A DNA stretch of 64,000 nucleotides from Kitasatospora sp. GAS204B (GCF_029892155.1 NZ_JARZAG010000027.1:50905-114904), one strand, 5' to 3'. Positions 52,288 to 61,486 are shown, counted from the first letter of the stretch. Made by a program: numbers and translations. Notes: generated by a model from the letters alone, not told the origin.

Positions 52288-53375
52288 GCGGGGCTCCTCG
52301 GTGGTGAGAGTGGTGAGAGTGGTGACCGTGGTGCTGGTGGGGCTGCTGGCGCTGGTGGTTCCGGCAGGGCGATGGCCGGGGCGCCGGTCCAGGTCAGCAG
52401 GGTGCGGCCCCAGGTCAGGCCGGCGCCGAAGACGCAGATCAGGACCTTGGCCCCGGCGGGCAGCGCCCGTGTGGCGGCGGCCGAGGCGAGCGCGAACGGG
52501 GCCGAGGCGGCGCCGATGTTGCCGGTCCGGTCCCCGGTGACGATCAACCGTTCGGCCGGGACGCCGATCTCGGCACCGAGCCGGCGCAGCAGCACCGGGT
52601 TGGGCTGATGGGCGATGACCGCGTCGATCGCGTCGAGCTTCAGCCCGTGCTCCTGAAGGCACTCGGCGACCAGCCGGGGGAAGACCACGGTGATGAAGTC
52701 GCGCACGGCCCGGCCGTCCATGTGGATCCGGTGGCCGCCGTCGGCCAGGCTGGCCGGCCCGGCGGGTCGGCGGCTGCCGCCCGCCGGGATCAGCACGTGG
52801 TGGGCGCCCCGGCCGTCCGAGCCGAGCCGGAAGCCGTGGAAGCCGGTGCCCGGCGGCACTTGGCCGAGCACGGCTGCCGCCGCGCCGTCGGCGAAGAGCA
52901 CGGCGGTGCCCCGGTCGGCCGGGTCGATGAACTTGGAGTAGGCCTCGACGCCGACCACGGCGGCGTACCGGGTCCCGGGGTCGGCGCCCAGCCAGTCGTG
53001 GGCGACCTTGGTGGCGAAGAGCCAGCCGGAGCAGGCGGCGCTCACGTCCAGTGCGGTCGCGCGCTCGGCCCCCGTCAGGGCCTGCACCCGGCAGGCGGTG
53101 GCCGGGCCCAGCTCGTCCGGTGTGGAGGTGGCGACGATCAGCAGCCCGAGGTCCGCCGGGCCGATCCCGGCGGCCAGACAGGCGGCCCGCACGGCCTGGG
53201 CGGCCAGGTCGGAGGCGGCCTCGCCGGGTGCGGCGACGTGGCGTCGGCGCACCCCGGTCCGCTCGGTGATCCAGGCCGCGCTGACCCCGGCCGCGGCGGC
53301 CACCGCCTCGTTGCCGCGCACCTCGGCGGGCAGGTAGCTGCCCATGCCGAGGATGCCGATGGGCGTGCGGTTCAC
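52284..53375 (-). CDS. Beta-ketoacyl-ACP synthase III
   Basis: A 363-residue initiating condensing enzyme with intact triad: Cys115 in ALDVSAACSGWLFA, His256 in VIAHQPNP and Asn286 in GDRTGNIGAAS. It would start the chain from an acyl-CoA and malonyl-ACP. A Pro-rich tail of about 30 residues (PEPPAPAAPPAPRSPLSPL) extends beyond the family end and comes from repetitive GGTGGTGAG-like DNA. GTG at 53375 overlaps the stop of the upstream oxidase gene. Confidence 0.92.
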   Translation of the reverse strand: MNRTPIGILGMGSYLPAEVRGNEAVAAAAGVSAAWITERTGVRRRHVAAPGEAASDLAAQAVRAACLAAGIGPADLGLLIVATSTPDELGPATACRVQALTGAERATALDVSAACSGWLFATKVAHDWLGADPGTRYAAVVGVEAYSKFIDPADRGTAVLFADGAAAAVLGQVPPGTGFHGFRLGSDGRGAHHVLIPAGGSRRPAGPASLADGGHRIHMDGRAVRDFITVVFPRLVAECLQEHGLKLDAIDAVIAHQPNPVLLRRLGAEIGVPAERLIVTGDRTGNIGAASAPFALASAAATRALPAGAKVLICVFGAGLTWGRTLLTWTGAPAIALPEPPAPAAPPAPRSPLSPLSPPRSPA

Positions 53376-55219
53376 CGGGCACCTCGTGGCCAGTCGAGCG
53401 CCGCACCGAGTGCGGCGGCGTAGTCGGGCGCGCCGAGCGGGACGTCGGCTCCGGCGGCGCCGGGGTCCAGGGCTTCGGCGATCGCGGGCAGTTGTGGGGT
53501 CAGCTCGTCGCAGAGCTCGTCCATGGCGGCCGGCAGCCGTCGGGCCGCGCCGGGCGTGAGCAACTCGGCGGCGAGCAGCGGGCCGGACAGGCGGCGGGCC
53601 TGGACCAGGCCGTACAGGGCGGCCAGGGTGGTCAGCGGGTCCCGGGGGCCGGCGGTGGCGGGCTCGGTGGCCGAGGCCGGCGCCGCGGCGACCGCGTCGG
53701 CGGCCAGGCCCTGCGCGGCGACCTCGCCGAGCCGCAGCGCCTGGTCCAGCAGCGGGTTCCACAGCGTCAGGTCGCGGGCGCCCTGCGCCTCGTGGCGTCG
53801 CAGGTCGGCGTGGAGCTCGGCGGCCAGCCGGTGCCGCAGCACCGCCGCCGCGCGCGGCCACCAGGCGGGGTCGGTGAGGTCGGTCGGGGGTGGTGGCGGC
53901 GCCTGGTCCGGCGGTCGCTCCGCCAGTGCGCGGCCCGCGTCCAGCAGGATCAGCGTGTTGTCGCCGCCCGCGTTCTCGAACGCCCGGGCCAGACCCAGGT
54001 AGCCGGACAGCCGGTTGATCGCGAAGAAGCCGGACACCCCGCAGCGGTGCTGGCACTCGCCGACCAGCCGCGCGGTGCTGCGGGTGGCCAGCGCCTTGTG
54101 CAGGGCCAGCGACGGGTCGACCGCCGCCCAGGGCGAGAAGGTCATGGCATGCGAGGCGCCGGTGCTCGGCGCTCCCGCCGACCAGCCGGCCAGCGCCTGC
54201 GCCGCCGCCCGGCGCAGCGCCAGGGCCTCGGCCAACGCACCGAGCACGGCGTGCTGTTGGGTCCGGTAGGCGAGCACAGGCGCGCCGGGTGCCAGGCCGC
54301 CGTGCGAGCGCCGGCTCACGCTGAAGCGCCAGGCGAGGACGGCGCTGCGTGCGGCCAGCGCGGCCATCGCGGACGGCAGGGTGGCCCAGAGCGCCTGGCC
54401 GACGCTCAACGTCCGCCGCAGCCGCGCCTGGGCCCCGCCGACCGCGTCGTGGAGCGTCCCGTCGGGGGTCAGGACGGCGCCGTCCCGCAGCCAACTCCGG
54501 TACGGCAGCCGGAGCTGCTGGAAGCGGACGGCGGCGTAGGGCAGCGGCAGCGCGTCGAGCGTGATGGGGCTGGAGATCGACACCCCGGGGACCGGCCGGC
54601 CCCGCTCGTCGGTGAGGTCCACCAGGAAGGAGAACACCCCCGCGTCCTGGCCGGCGCAGATCAGCCGGGCGCAGACCGCGGCCTTCTGCGGCAGGCCCCG
54701 GGCGGCGACGCTGGAGAACTTCGCGGCTCGCGGGTCGGGCGTGTGCAGCGTGAACTCGCGTGCCGCCGGGTCGAATCGGGCCGTGGTCCGGATGCCCAGG
54801 TGGCTGCTCGCGTCGCCCAGCTCGGTCACCAGGAACGACCCCTTGGCGCGGGCGTGCGCGAGGTCCCCGCCGGGGTCGGCGTCGGGCGAGCCGAGCAGCG
54901 CCACCGATCCGGCGCACAGGATGTAGTGGGAGAGGAAGGTCTGGTAGAGCGGCGGGTCGGCCAGCGCGGTGGCCGCGCTGAGCGCGGCCAGCAGGGCGGG
55001 GTCGGCGAGCACCTCGGCGGCCGGCGGTAGCGTCGCGGCGAGTTGGCGGAGCATCAGATGGGAGTTGAGGTCGTCGGCCAGCGGGTCCGGCTCGGTGGCG
55101 AGCCGGCGGCTCTTCAGCAGGCCGGCGAGCCGGTCGGCGAGTTGTTCGGTGAGTTGTTCGGTGGGCTCGGGGTCGTCGATCGGGTTCGGCCGGCCGCTGA
55201 TCGGTGTCATCGGTTTCAT
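53372..55219 (-). CDS. Acyl-CoA oxidase-like flavoprotein
   Basis: A 615-residue member of the acyl-CoA oxidase/dehydrogenase superfamily. FLVTELGDASSHLGIRTTAR is the FAD/substrate loop, then DPRAAKFSSVAARGLPQKAA and a late ENAGGDNTLILLDAGRALAE typical of acyl-CoA oxidases. It would introduce an alpha,beta double bond in an acyl thioester. Long Ala/Pro linkers near residues 455-560 are odd. ATG at 55219 overlaps the stop of the preceding acyltransferase (ATGA); the KAS III gene follows with a similar overlap. Confidence 0.85.
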   Translation of the reverse strand: MKPMTPISGRPNPIDDPEPTEQLTEQLADRLAGLLKSRRLATEPDPLADDLNSHLMLRQLAATLPPAAEVLADPALLAALSAATALADPPLYQTFLSHYILCAGSVALLGSPDADPGGDLAHARAKGSFLVTELGDASSHLGIRTTARFDPAAREFTLHTPDPRAAKFSSVAARGLPQKAAVCARLICAGQDAGVFSFLVDLTDERGRPVPGVSISSPITLDALPLPYAAVRFQQLRLPYRSWLRDGAVLTPDGTLHDAVGGAQARLRRTLSVGQALWATLPSAMAALAARSAVLAWRFSVSRRSHGGLAPGAPVLAYRTQQHAVLGALAEALALRRAAAQALAGWSAGAPSTGASHAMTFSPWAAVDPSLALHKALATRSTARLVGECQHRCGVSGFFAINRLSGYLGLARAFENAGGDNTLILLDAGRALAERPPDQAPPPPPTDLTDPAWWPRAAAVLRHRLAAELHADLRRHEAQGARDLTLWNPLLDQALRLGEVAAQGLAADAVAAAPASATEPATAGPRDPLTTLAALYGLVQARRLSGPLLAAELLTPGAARRLPAAMDELCDELTPQLPAIAEALDPGAAGADVPLGAPDYAAALGAALDWPRGAR

Positions 55220-56256
55220 GGCGCTGCCCTTCGGGCGGGGTCGGTCTGCGTGGCGGCGGCATCGCCGCCGATCGCGGTGCTGGGGCTGATCCGGTTGCGG
55301 CTGGTGGGGAAGTTCAGCTCGGCCAGCGGTGCGCGGGCCTCGGCGGCCGGCACGACGCGCCGGATGCTCCCGCTCAGCGCCTGCCCGGTGCCGGTCTCCA
55401 GCACGAGCGTCCCCGGGCCGACCGCCCGGCGCAGGACCGGTGGCAGCTCGGCGGGGCGGACCAGGCAATTGGCCAGCGCGCGCGGCAGGTCGCTGGTCGG
55501 GGCGTAGGCCCGGCCGGCCACCGCGGAGTGGACCGGCAGCCGCACCGGTGCGAACGGCAGCGAGCGGGCGTAGGCCTCGAACTCGGCGGCCTGCCGGTGC
55601 AGTCCCGGGTGGTGCGCGCGAAACGGCAGCCGCAGCCGGGTCGTCTCGATCCCCGCGGTCCGAGCCGCCCGCTCGGCGTCCAGCAGGGCCGCCGGCGGTC
55701 CTGAAACCACCGTCTCGCCAGGGTCGTTGACGCAGGCGACGACCACCTCGCGGGCTCCGCACCGGGCCAGCAGCGCGCGCACGCGAGGGGCCGAGGCGTG
55801 CAGCACGGTCAGTCCGCCGTCCGCGCTGTGCAGCAACTGGCCCAGCCGGCAGGAGAGTCGGGCACCGTCCGCGACCCGCAGCGCACCGGCGGCGGTCAGC
55901 GCCGGGATCTCGCCGAAGCTGACCGCGAACAGCCGGTCGGCCGGCAGCCCGCGCCCGCTCAGGAGCCGGTGGACGGCCAGGCAGACGCCGAACAGGGCGA
56001 GTTGGGCCGTGCCCGGCGCCTCGGCGGCCAGTGTGGCACCGCTCGGCGGGGTGGAGTCGAGCAGCCGGGGCCCGAGCGGCCGGACGTCGAACTCCGCGCC
56101 GACCGGGTCAGCGACGCCGAAGACCTCGGCCACCGCCGTTCGCAGCTGCGGGAGAGCCGCCAGCGCGCGAGCCAGCGGGGAGAGCGGGAAGTCGCCCTGG
56201 CCGGGGAAGGCGTGGACGATCGGCCGCCGGACCGCGCGGTCACCGGGACGGGGCAT
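55216..56256 (-). CDS. FabD-like acyltransferase, variant active site
   Basis: A 346-residue acyltransferase. The oxyanion motif AFPGQGDFPL is kept, but the nucleophile elbow is FAVSFGEIPAL (Ser113), with Val in place of the His of GHSxG. The catalytic base is probably in PFRAHHPGLH. CVNDPGETVVSGPPAAL is the conserved middle part. AAGGAG precedes the ATG at 56256. First gene of the four-gene minus-strand operon. Substrate specificity cannot be predicted. Confidence 0.82.
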   Translation of the reverse strand: MPRPGDRAVRRPIVHAFPGQGDFPLSPLARALAALPQLRTAVAEVFGVADPVGAEFDVRPLGPRLLDSTPPSGATLAAEAPGTAQLALFGVCLAVHRLLSGRGLPADRLFAVSFGEIPALTAAGALRVADGARLSCRLGQLLHSADGGLTVLHASAPRVRALLARCGAREVVVACVNDPGETVVSGPPAALLDAERAARTAGIETTRLRLPFRAHHPGLHRQAAEFEAYARSLPFAPVRLPVHSAVAGRAYAPTSDLPRALANCLVRPAELPPVLRRAVGPGTLVLETGTGQALSGSIRRVVPAAEARAPLAELNFPTSRNRISPSTAIGGDAAATQTDPARRAAP

Positions 56257-56616
56257 GGCGGTCGCTCCTTCGGGTGCTGGGTCTGGCCGGTGGGTGAGGG
56301 CAGGTGGTGAGGCCGGCTCGGTGGCGCCGGGCGATGGTGTCGGCCGGTGCTGCCCAGCCAACAGCACCGCCGTCGGCCGCCGGGGCCGGCCGGCGGGGCC
56401 AAGGTGTTGAGCGCGGACGGACGTTGCGCGACCGACCCGGCTGATGGTGCGTCAGATGGGTTCGCTCCGGCGCACGGGCGGATCGCCGGTGTCGGCCCGG
56501 CGGCGCCGCACGCCTGCCGGTCTCTCCACGCGCCACTCGCGCCGTGATCGTGCGCGGTACCACCCTGGGGTGTGAGAGCGCAGGGCGCTCGGTCGCCTCC
56601 CACAAGGACAGCAGCG
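56257..56616. promoter_or_regulatory. Divergent control region, 360 bases
   Basis: Lies between the acyltransferase operon and the TPR regulator. It contains an 8-bp inverted repeat CGGTGCTG/CAGCACCG (56345-56352, 56362-56369) and a near-copy of the TGACG-N3-CGTCA palindrome at 56443-56455. Promoters for both directions should be here, but no clear -10/-35 pair was recognised. Confidence 0.5.
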
Positions 56617-58005
56617 ATGACCGCTACCCGTGTCCCCAACCAGCACCTGCGCGCCCTGCTGGCCGAAGCCGGCTGGAGCGGCGAGGAGTTGGCCAGAGCC
56701 GTCAACCGGGCCGGGGCGGCCGACGGCTACCGGTTCCGCTACGACCGCACCGCCGTCGCGCACTGGCTCAGCGGCTCGCGCCCCGCCGCCCCCGTCCCGG
56801 CGCTGGTCGCCGAGGTGCTCTCCCGGACGCTCGGCCGCACGGTCGAGGTGGCCGACACCCGGCTGGCCCGCCCGTCCGGCCGCACCGCGGCGGCGGCCGG
56901 GACGCCGGAGCAGGGGACCGCCGAACCGATCGGCGCGTTGCTGGCCCGCCTGGCCGAGGCCGCCGCCGACCCGCCCGGCGTCGCCGGTCCGGTCTACTCG
57001 CTGGCCCGTCGCCTGGTTCCCGCCTACCCGGCCCCTGCCGGGGTCCGCCTGCTGCCGCCGGCCGCGCCCGCGTCCTCGGCGGCCACCCGGGTCGGCGGCG
57101 CCCACCTGCGCCTGGCCCGCGACCTGACGGCGCTCCTGCTGGTCGCCGACGAGGCGCTGGGCGCCGACCGCTGCCGCCCGGTGCTGACCGGCCTGCTCGC
57201 CACGGTGCTGTCCGACTGGCTGCGGGCCCCGGCCGCGCCCGCCGTGCGGCGTGAACTGCTGCTCGTCACCAGCCGGCTGTCCTACCTGGCCGGGTTCGGC
57301 TGCTTCGACGGCCAGCGCCAGGGCGCGGCCCAGGCGTACTACCGGCTGGCCGGGCAGCTGGCCGCCGAGGCGGCCGACCCCCGGCTGCACGCCATCGCGC
57401 TGCGCGGCCTCAGCGTGCAGGCCCACTACCTCGGCCGTCGCCGCCGGGCCCGCGAGCTGGCGGACGCTGCCGGCGCCCATCTGGCACTGCTGACGCACCG
57501 TCAGAAGGCTTTCGTGCTGGGTCAGCAGGCGCTGGGCGCGGCCGGCTGCGGTGACCGGGCCACTGCCTTCGCCCAACTCGCGCGGGCTCAGCGCTCCTTG
57601 GAGCGCGCGGAACCCGCGTCGCTGGATCTGGCCGGCTACCACTGGGCCGCCTACGCACACCAGGAGGCCGAGGTGCTCGCCGCCCTGGGCGACACCGCGG
57701 GCGCGGTCCGGTCGCTGATCCGTTCGCTGCGCGAACGCCCACCCGGCGAACGCCGGGCCCGTGCCACCACCAACGCGCGCCTCGCCCAACTCCTGCTCGA
57801 CCGCGGCCTGCTCGACCGCGCCTGCGCCACCTGGCACGCCGTGCTGGACGACTACCCCCTGCTCGCCTCCGCCCGGCTGCGCACCGCCGTCACCACCATG
57901 CACGCCCGGCTGCGGCCGCACGCGGGGAGCCCGGCGGTGCGGGCACTGCTGACCCGGGCGGCGCTGGTGGTGGGCGTGGCGGGGCAGCTGGCGTCCGGCG
58001 GCTGA
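56617..58005 (+). CDS. Xre-TPR transcriptional regulator
   Basis: A 462-residue regulator of the actinobacterial kind with an N-terminal helix-turn-helix (ELARAVNRAG...YDRTAVAHWLSGSRPAAPVP, residues about 18-60) and a long alpha-helical TPR-like remainder (for example AAQAYYRLAGQLAAEAADP and LALLTHRQKAFVLGQQALG). Divergent from the type II cluster, so a likely pathway regulator. AAGGA at 56604-56608 supports the ATG at 56617. Confidence 0.78.
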   Translation: MTATRVPNQHLRALLAEAGWSGEELARAVNRAGAADGYRFRYDRTAVAHWLSGSRPAAPVPALVAEVLSRTLGRTVEVADTRLARPSGRTAAAAGTPEQGTAEPIGALLARLAEAAADPPGVAGPVYSLARRLVPAYPAPAGVRLLPPAAPASSAATRVGGAHLRLARDLTALLLVADEALGADRCRPVLTGLLATVLSDWLRAPAAPAVRRELLLVTSRLSYLAGFGCFDGQRQGAAQAYYRLAGQLAAEAADPRLHAIALRGLSVQAHYLGRRRRARELADAAGAHLALLTHRQKAFVLGQQALGAAGCGDRATAFAQLARAQRSLERAEPASLDLAGYHWAAYAHQEAEVLAALGDTAGAVRSLIRSLRERPPGERRARATTNARLAQLLLDRGLLDRACATWHAVLDDYPLLASARLRTAVTTMHARLRPHAGSPAVRALLTRAALVVGVAGQLASGG

Positions 58006-58030
58006 CCGGCACCGCCGCCCGTTGGGTGTC

Positions 58031-58936
58031 TCAGAAGAGTGCCTGCTGCGCGCCCGTCGGCGCCGGGCGGCGGCGGTCGGCCAACAGCAGGCCGGCGCAC
58101 GGGGCGTCCTGGCCGGCAGTGAGGGTCCAACCGGCCAGCCGGCGGGTGTCCAGCAGGAGTGGCTGCGGGTCGGCGGGGGTGTCGAGGAAGAGGTGCCGGC
58201 CGATCGGGGCGCGCAGCTCGCCGCTGAGCGTCGCGCCGTCGCTGAGGGCGGTGATGGCGCGGTAGGCGGCCGGGGCGCCCGCCGTCAGGCCGAAGAGCGG
58301 GCGCTGATCGACCACCGGGTGCTCGGGGTAGCGGTCCAGGGCATGGCCGGCCAGCAGCTCCAGGGCCCGGGCGCGGCCGGCAGTCAGCTCCTGGTGCGCG
58401 CTGCGCTGCTCCGGAAGGCGCCACCAGTGCTCGACCTTCGTGCGCACCGGGAAGCGCTCACGGGCGATCCGGGCGCCGGAGACGGTCAGTTCGGCGCGGC
58501 GGACGGCCGGCAGCGGGCCGCCGGCGAGGATGGTGAACGCGATCGCCGCCTGTTCGGCGAGCCGGCTGGTGCCGCGATGGGCGCCGGTGAGGCCGACCTT
58601 GAGCAGGCCGGTGCCGAACCACGCCAGGTAGAGGCGGTAGTCCCGCCCGTCGTCCAGCACCTGATCGCGGGCCAGCCGCAGGCCGTGGTCCGCGCTCTGG
58701 CAGGCCGGGCACTGGGCACTGGCTGCTGCGGGCTCGACGGTGGCGCCGTGCGGGCAGGGCCGCTGCCCGACCTCGCTGCCGAGCCAGGCGCCGACACACC
58801 GCCGCGGACCGAGCAGGCGCCAGCTGACCCGAGTCCCGGCGGTGAGTTCGCGGACGTGCTCGCGGGTGCCGCAGGTGGCCGTCAGGGCTGCTCGGGCGCC
58901 GTCCCAGCGCAGCCCGTGGGCGAGCCAGCCGCTCAT
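58031..58936 (-). CDS. DUF2797 protein
   Basis: A 301-residue protein with a probable zinc site, RPCPHG...AQCPACQSADHG (residues 58-85), then YRLYLAWFGTGLLKVGLTGA, the family hallmark. The rest is helical with TKVEHWWRLPEQRSAH. Fits DUF2797; biochemical role unknown. ATG at 58936. Confidence 0.82.
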   Translation of the reverse strand: MSGWLAHGLRWDGARAALTATCGTREHVRELTAGTRVSWRLLGPRRCVGAWLGSEVGQRPCPHGATVEPAAASAQCPACQSADHGLRLARDQVLDDGRDYRLYLAWFGTGLLKVGLTGAHRGTSRLAEQAAIAFTILAGGPLPAVRRAELTVSGARIARERFPVRTKVEHWWRLPEQRSAHQELTAGRARALELLAGHALDRYPEHPVVDQRPLFGLTAGAPAAYRAITALSDGATLSGELRAPIGRHLFLDTPADPQPLLLDTRRLAGWTLTAGQDAPCAGLLLADRRRPAPTGAQQALF

Positions 58937-59087
58937 CGGCTCCGCACCGCCTTTCGCTGGTCTGCCGTCGCGCTGTCGTGGTCTCGTTCTCGTGCTCTCG
59001 TAGTGCGGGTGAGGCTACCGTTCGGCACTGACAGCTCAGCTGCGAATGGGCCGCCGAGTGTCGGGGCGCGCTGCTACGCTGGTGAAC

Positions 59088-59147
59088 ATGAGCTTCCTGA
59101 AGCATGCCGCAGAGACGACGACGCCGGACCAAGTCCCGGCGCGCTGA
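59088..59147 (+). CDS. Threonine-rich leader peptide of thrS
   Basis: A 19-residue ORF, MSFLKHAAETTTPDQVPAR, with three consecutive Thr codons (ACG ACG ACG at 59115-59123). It is followed by a terminator-like hairpin and then a threonyl-tRNA synthetase gene. This is the layout of ribosome-mediated attenuation: lack of charged Thr-tRNA would stall the ribosome on the Thr codons and prevent termination. An antiterminator pairing was not clearly seen. Confidence 0.7.
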   Translation: MSFLKHAAETTTPDQVPAR

Positions 59148-59166
59148 CAGCTGCTTCTGTCCGACC

Positions 59167-59192
59167 AGCCCCGGGGCGAGTGCCCCGGGGCT
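59167..59192 (+). terminator. Attenuator hairpin upstream of thrS
   Basis: AGCCCCGGGGC pairs with GCCCCGGGGCT (11 bp, loop GAGT), 19 bases after the leader stop and 44 bases before the synthetase ATG. The following TTCGTCGT (59192-59199) is complementary over about seven bases to the Thr-codon run, an alternative pairing that may matter. Confidence 0.7.
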
Positions 59193-59236
59193 TCGTCGTA
59201 CCGGCACTCGCTCCACCATCGCGAGGAGTGCCCACC

Positions 59237-60535
59237 ATGAACGACCAGCAGCGCCAAGACGTCTGTGACCGCGACCGCCCCGACCACCGCAAGCTCGGCC
59301 GCGAGCTGGAACTGTTCGACACCGACCCGCTGATCGGCGCCGGCCTGCCCTACTGGCTGCCCGCGGGGGCCGCCGTGCGGCACGCGCTGGAGGAGTACGT
59401 GCGCGAGCTCGAGCGCCGGGCGGGCTACCGGCACGTCTACTCGCCGGTGCTCGGCAAGCGTGAGCTGTACGAGATCTCGGGCCACTGGGCGCACTACCGC
59501 GAGGACATGTTCCCGCCCATGGAACTGGGCGGCGACGAGGTGGTGCTACGGCCCAGCCTCTGCCCGCACCATGCGGTGATCTTCCGCTCCCGGGCCCGCA
59601 GTTACCGCGAACTCCCGCTGCGGATGGCGGAACTGGGCGGCATGTACCGCGCGGAGCGGTCCGGGGTGCTGGGCGGGCTGACCCGGGTCCGGTCGATCCA
59701 GCTCAACGACGCGCACATCTTCTGCACCCTGGACCAGGTCGCCGAAGAGGCCAGGGCCGCGCTGGGGTTGATCCGCGAGGCCTATCGGGCCCTCGGCATC
59801 GAGGCGGTGCGCTACCGCCTCTCGCTGCCCGGCGCCGGGAACAAGTACGTGGCCGACCCGGCGATGTGGCAGCGCGCGGCCGACCTGCTGGTCGGTGTGC
59901 TGGCGGAGGCCGGGATCGACTACGAGAGCGCGGAGGGCGAAGCCGCGTTCTACGGGCCGAAGATCGACGTGCAGATCGCCGACCCGGCCGGGCGCGAGGC
60001 GACCCTCTCCACCATCCAGGTCGACTTCCACCAGCCCGCCCGGTTCGACCTGCGGTACATCGGGCCGGACGGCGCCAAGCACCGTCCGGTGATGGTGCAC
60101 CGCGCGGTGATCGGCAGTGTCGAACGGGCGGTCGCGCACCTGATCGAGCAGCACGCGGGCGCCTTCCCGGCCTGGTTGGCGCCGGTGCAGCTGGTCGCGC
60201 TGCCGGTCGGTGACGCCGAGCTGCCGGCCGCCGCGGCGCTGGTCGAGCGGTGCCTGGCAGCCGGACTGCGCGCCGAGTTGGCGGATCCGGAGGAGGGCAG
60301 CCTGGGGGCCAGGATCCGGGCTGCCCGGCTGGTGCCGTACCAGGCGGTGATCGGTGGGCGGGAGGCGGTCGCGGGGTCGGTCGCGCTGCGGCTGCGGGAC
60401 GGGCGCCGGCCGGCCGAGCTGCCGGTCGCCGAGGCGGTCGCCCGGATCCGGCAGGCGGTGGTGGCGCGGCGGATCGAGCTCTGGGACGACGCGGCGCGGG
60501 CTGACCAGGTAGCGATCGGCCGCCGCCCCGGCTGA
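59237..60535 (+). CDS. thrS: Short threonyl-tRNA synthetase without editing domain
   Basis: A 432-residue class II synthetase with the catalytic core and anticodon domain only; ordinary ThrRS has about 640 residues with N-terminal TGS and editing domains, absent here. The zinc ligands are kept: Cys109 (LRPSLCPHH), His160 (NDAHIFC) and His288 (VMVHRAVIGSVER). LPYWLPAGAAVRHALEEY begins the core; residues from about 310 form the anticodon domain. It should charge tRNA-Thr but not remove Ser. Probably a second, regulated copy, possibly a resistant form. GAGGAG precedes the ATG. Confidence 0.92.
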   Translation: MNDQQRQDVCDRDRPDHRKLGRELELFDTDPLIGAGLPYWLPAGAAVRHALEEYVRELERRAGYRHVYSPVLGKRELYEISGHWAHYREDMFPPMELGGDEVVLRPSLCPHHAVIFRSRARSYRELPLRMAELGGMYRAERSGVLGGLTRVRSIQLNDAHIFCTLDQVAEEARAALGLIREAYRALGIEAVRYRLSLPGAGNKYVADPAMWQRAADLLVGVLAEAGIDYESAEGEAAFYGPKIDVQIADPAGREATLSTIQVDFHQPARFDLRYIGPDGAKHRPVMVHRAVIGSVERAVAHLIEQHAGAFPAWLAPVQLVALPVGDAELPAAAALVERCLAAGLRAELADPEEGSLGARIRAARLVPYQAVIGGREAVAGSVALRLRDGRRPAELPVAEAVARIRQAVVARRIELWDDAARADQVAIGRRPG

Positions 60536-60691
60536 ACAGGTAGCGATTGGGAAGATCGGCAGGTGATCTGATGAACAGTCAGCTATCGTGCCAGGTCGGC
60601 GAGTCGACGGGCGACTGTCAGTGCCGGGTGCAAGGCTGGGCGGCGCCAGAGAGTAACCAGTCACCCATCAGCTCTTGAGAGGGCAGGCGCC

Positions 60692-61486
60692 ATGCTCACC
60701 ACCGACTTCGTGCCCGGCTCCCCGTGTTGGATCGATCTCGGCGCGCCGGATCTCGCCGCCGCCATCGCGTTCTACCAGGCGGTGCTCGGCTGGGAGGCCG
60801 AGTCCGCCGACCCGGAGGCGGACGGTTACAGCCTCTTCCGGGTGGCCGGCAAGGCGGTCGCCGCCGTGGGGCGGCTCACCGAGCCGGGCGCCCGGTCGGC
60901 CTGGACGATCTACTTCAGCACCCCTGATCTGGACGCGCTGACCGAGGCCGTCCGGCAGGCCGGAGGCGTCGTGCGGCTCGCCCCGACCGAGGCCGGCAAG
61001 GAGGGACGGCTGGCCCAGTTCACCGACCCGCAGGGCGGCCAGTTCGCGGCCTGGCAGTCGACCGGCATGCCGGGCTTCGAGCTCGCCGACGAGCCCGGCG
61101 CTCTCTGCTGGACCGAGCTCTACACCATCGACGCGGCCGGCGCGAAGCGCTTCTACGGCGGCCTCTTCGGCTGGCAGACCACCGACGTCCCGATGCCCGG
61201 CGCCGAGGGGACGTACACCCTGCTGGCCCCCGCCGCCCTGCCGCCGGAGCGACAGTTCGGTGGCCTGCTGGAGCTGGCGCCCGAGGACCTCCCGCTGACC
61301 GGCGGCCTGCCCTACTGGCACCCCGTCTTCACGGTGGCCGACTGCGACGCGACGGTCGCCAAGGTCACCGCGCACGGCGGCACCATCCAGATGGGTCCGG
61401 TCGACGCCCCGAACATCGGTCGGATGGCGGTCTGCGTCGACCCGGCGGGTGCGGATTTCGTGGTGCTCACGCCGCCGAAGGGCTGA
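60692..61486 (+). CDS. VOC-family protein, two glyoxalase domains
   Basis: A 264-residue protein with two VOC modules: SPCWIDLGAPDLAAAIAFYQ (residues 10-29) and GALCWTELYTIDAAGAKRFY (about 135-155). ADCDATVAKVTAHGGTIQMG belongs to the second. Such proteins serve as dioxygenases, isomerases or resistance binders; the activity is not predictable. ATG at 60692 follows AGAGGGCAGG. Confidence 0.88.
   Translation: MLTTDFVPGSPCWIDLGAPDLAAAIAFYQAVLGWEAESADPEADGYSLFRVAGKAVAAVGRLTEPGARSAWTIYFSTPDLDALTEAVRQAGGVVRLAPTEAGKEGRLAQFTDPQGGQFAAWQSTGMPGFELADEPGALCWTELYTIDAAGAKRFYGGLFGWQTTDVPMPGAEGTYTLLAPAALPPERQFGGLLELAPEDLPLTGGLPYWHPVFTVADCDATVAKVTAHGGTIQMGPVDAPNIGRMAVCVDPAGADFVVLTPPKG

Noticed and set aside
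58937..59236. T-box riboswitch before thrS
   Set aside because: No T-box consensus (TGGNACCGCG) or stem I layout; the Thr-rich leader peptide explains the region better.
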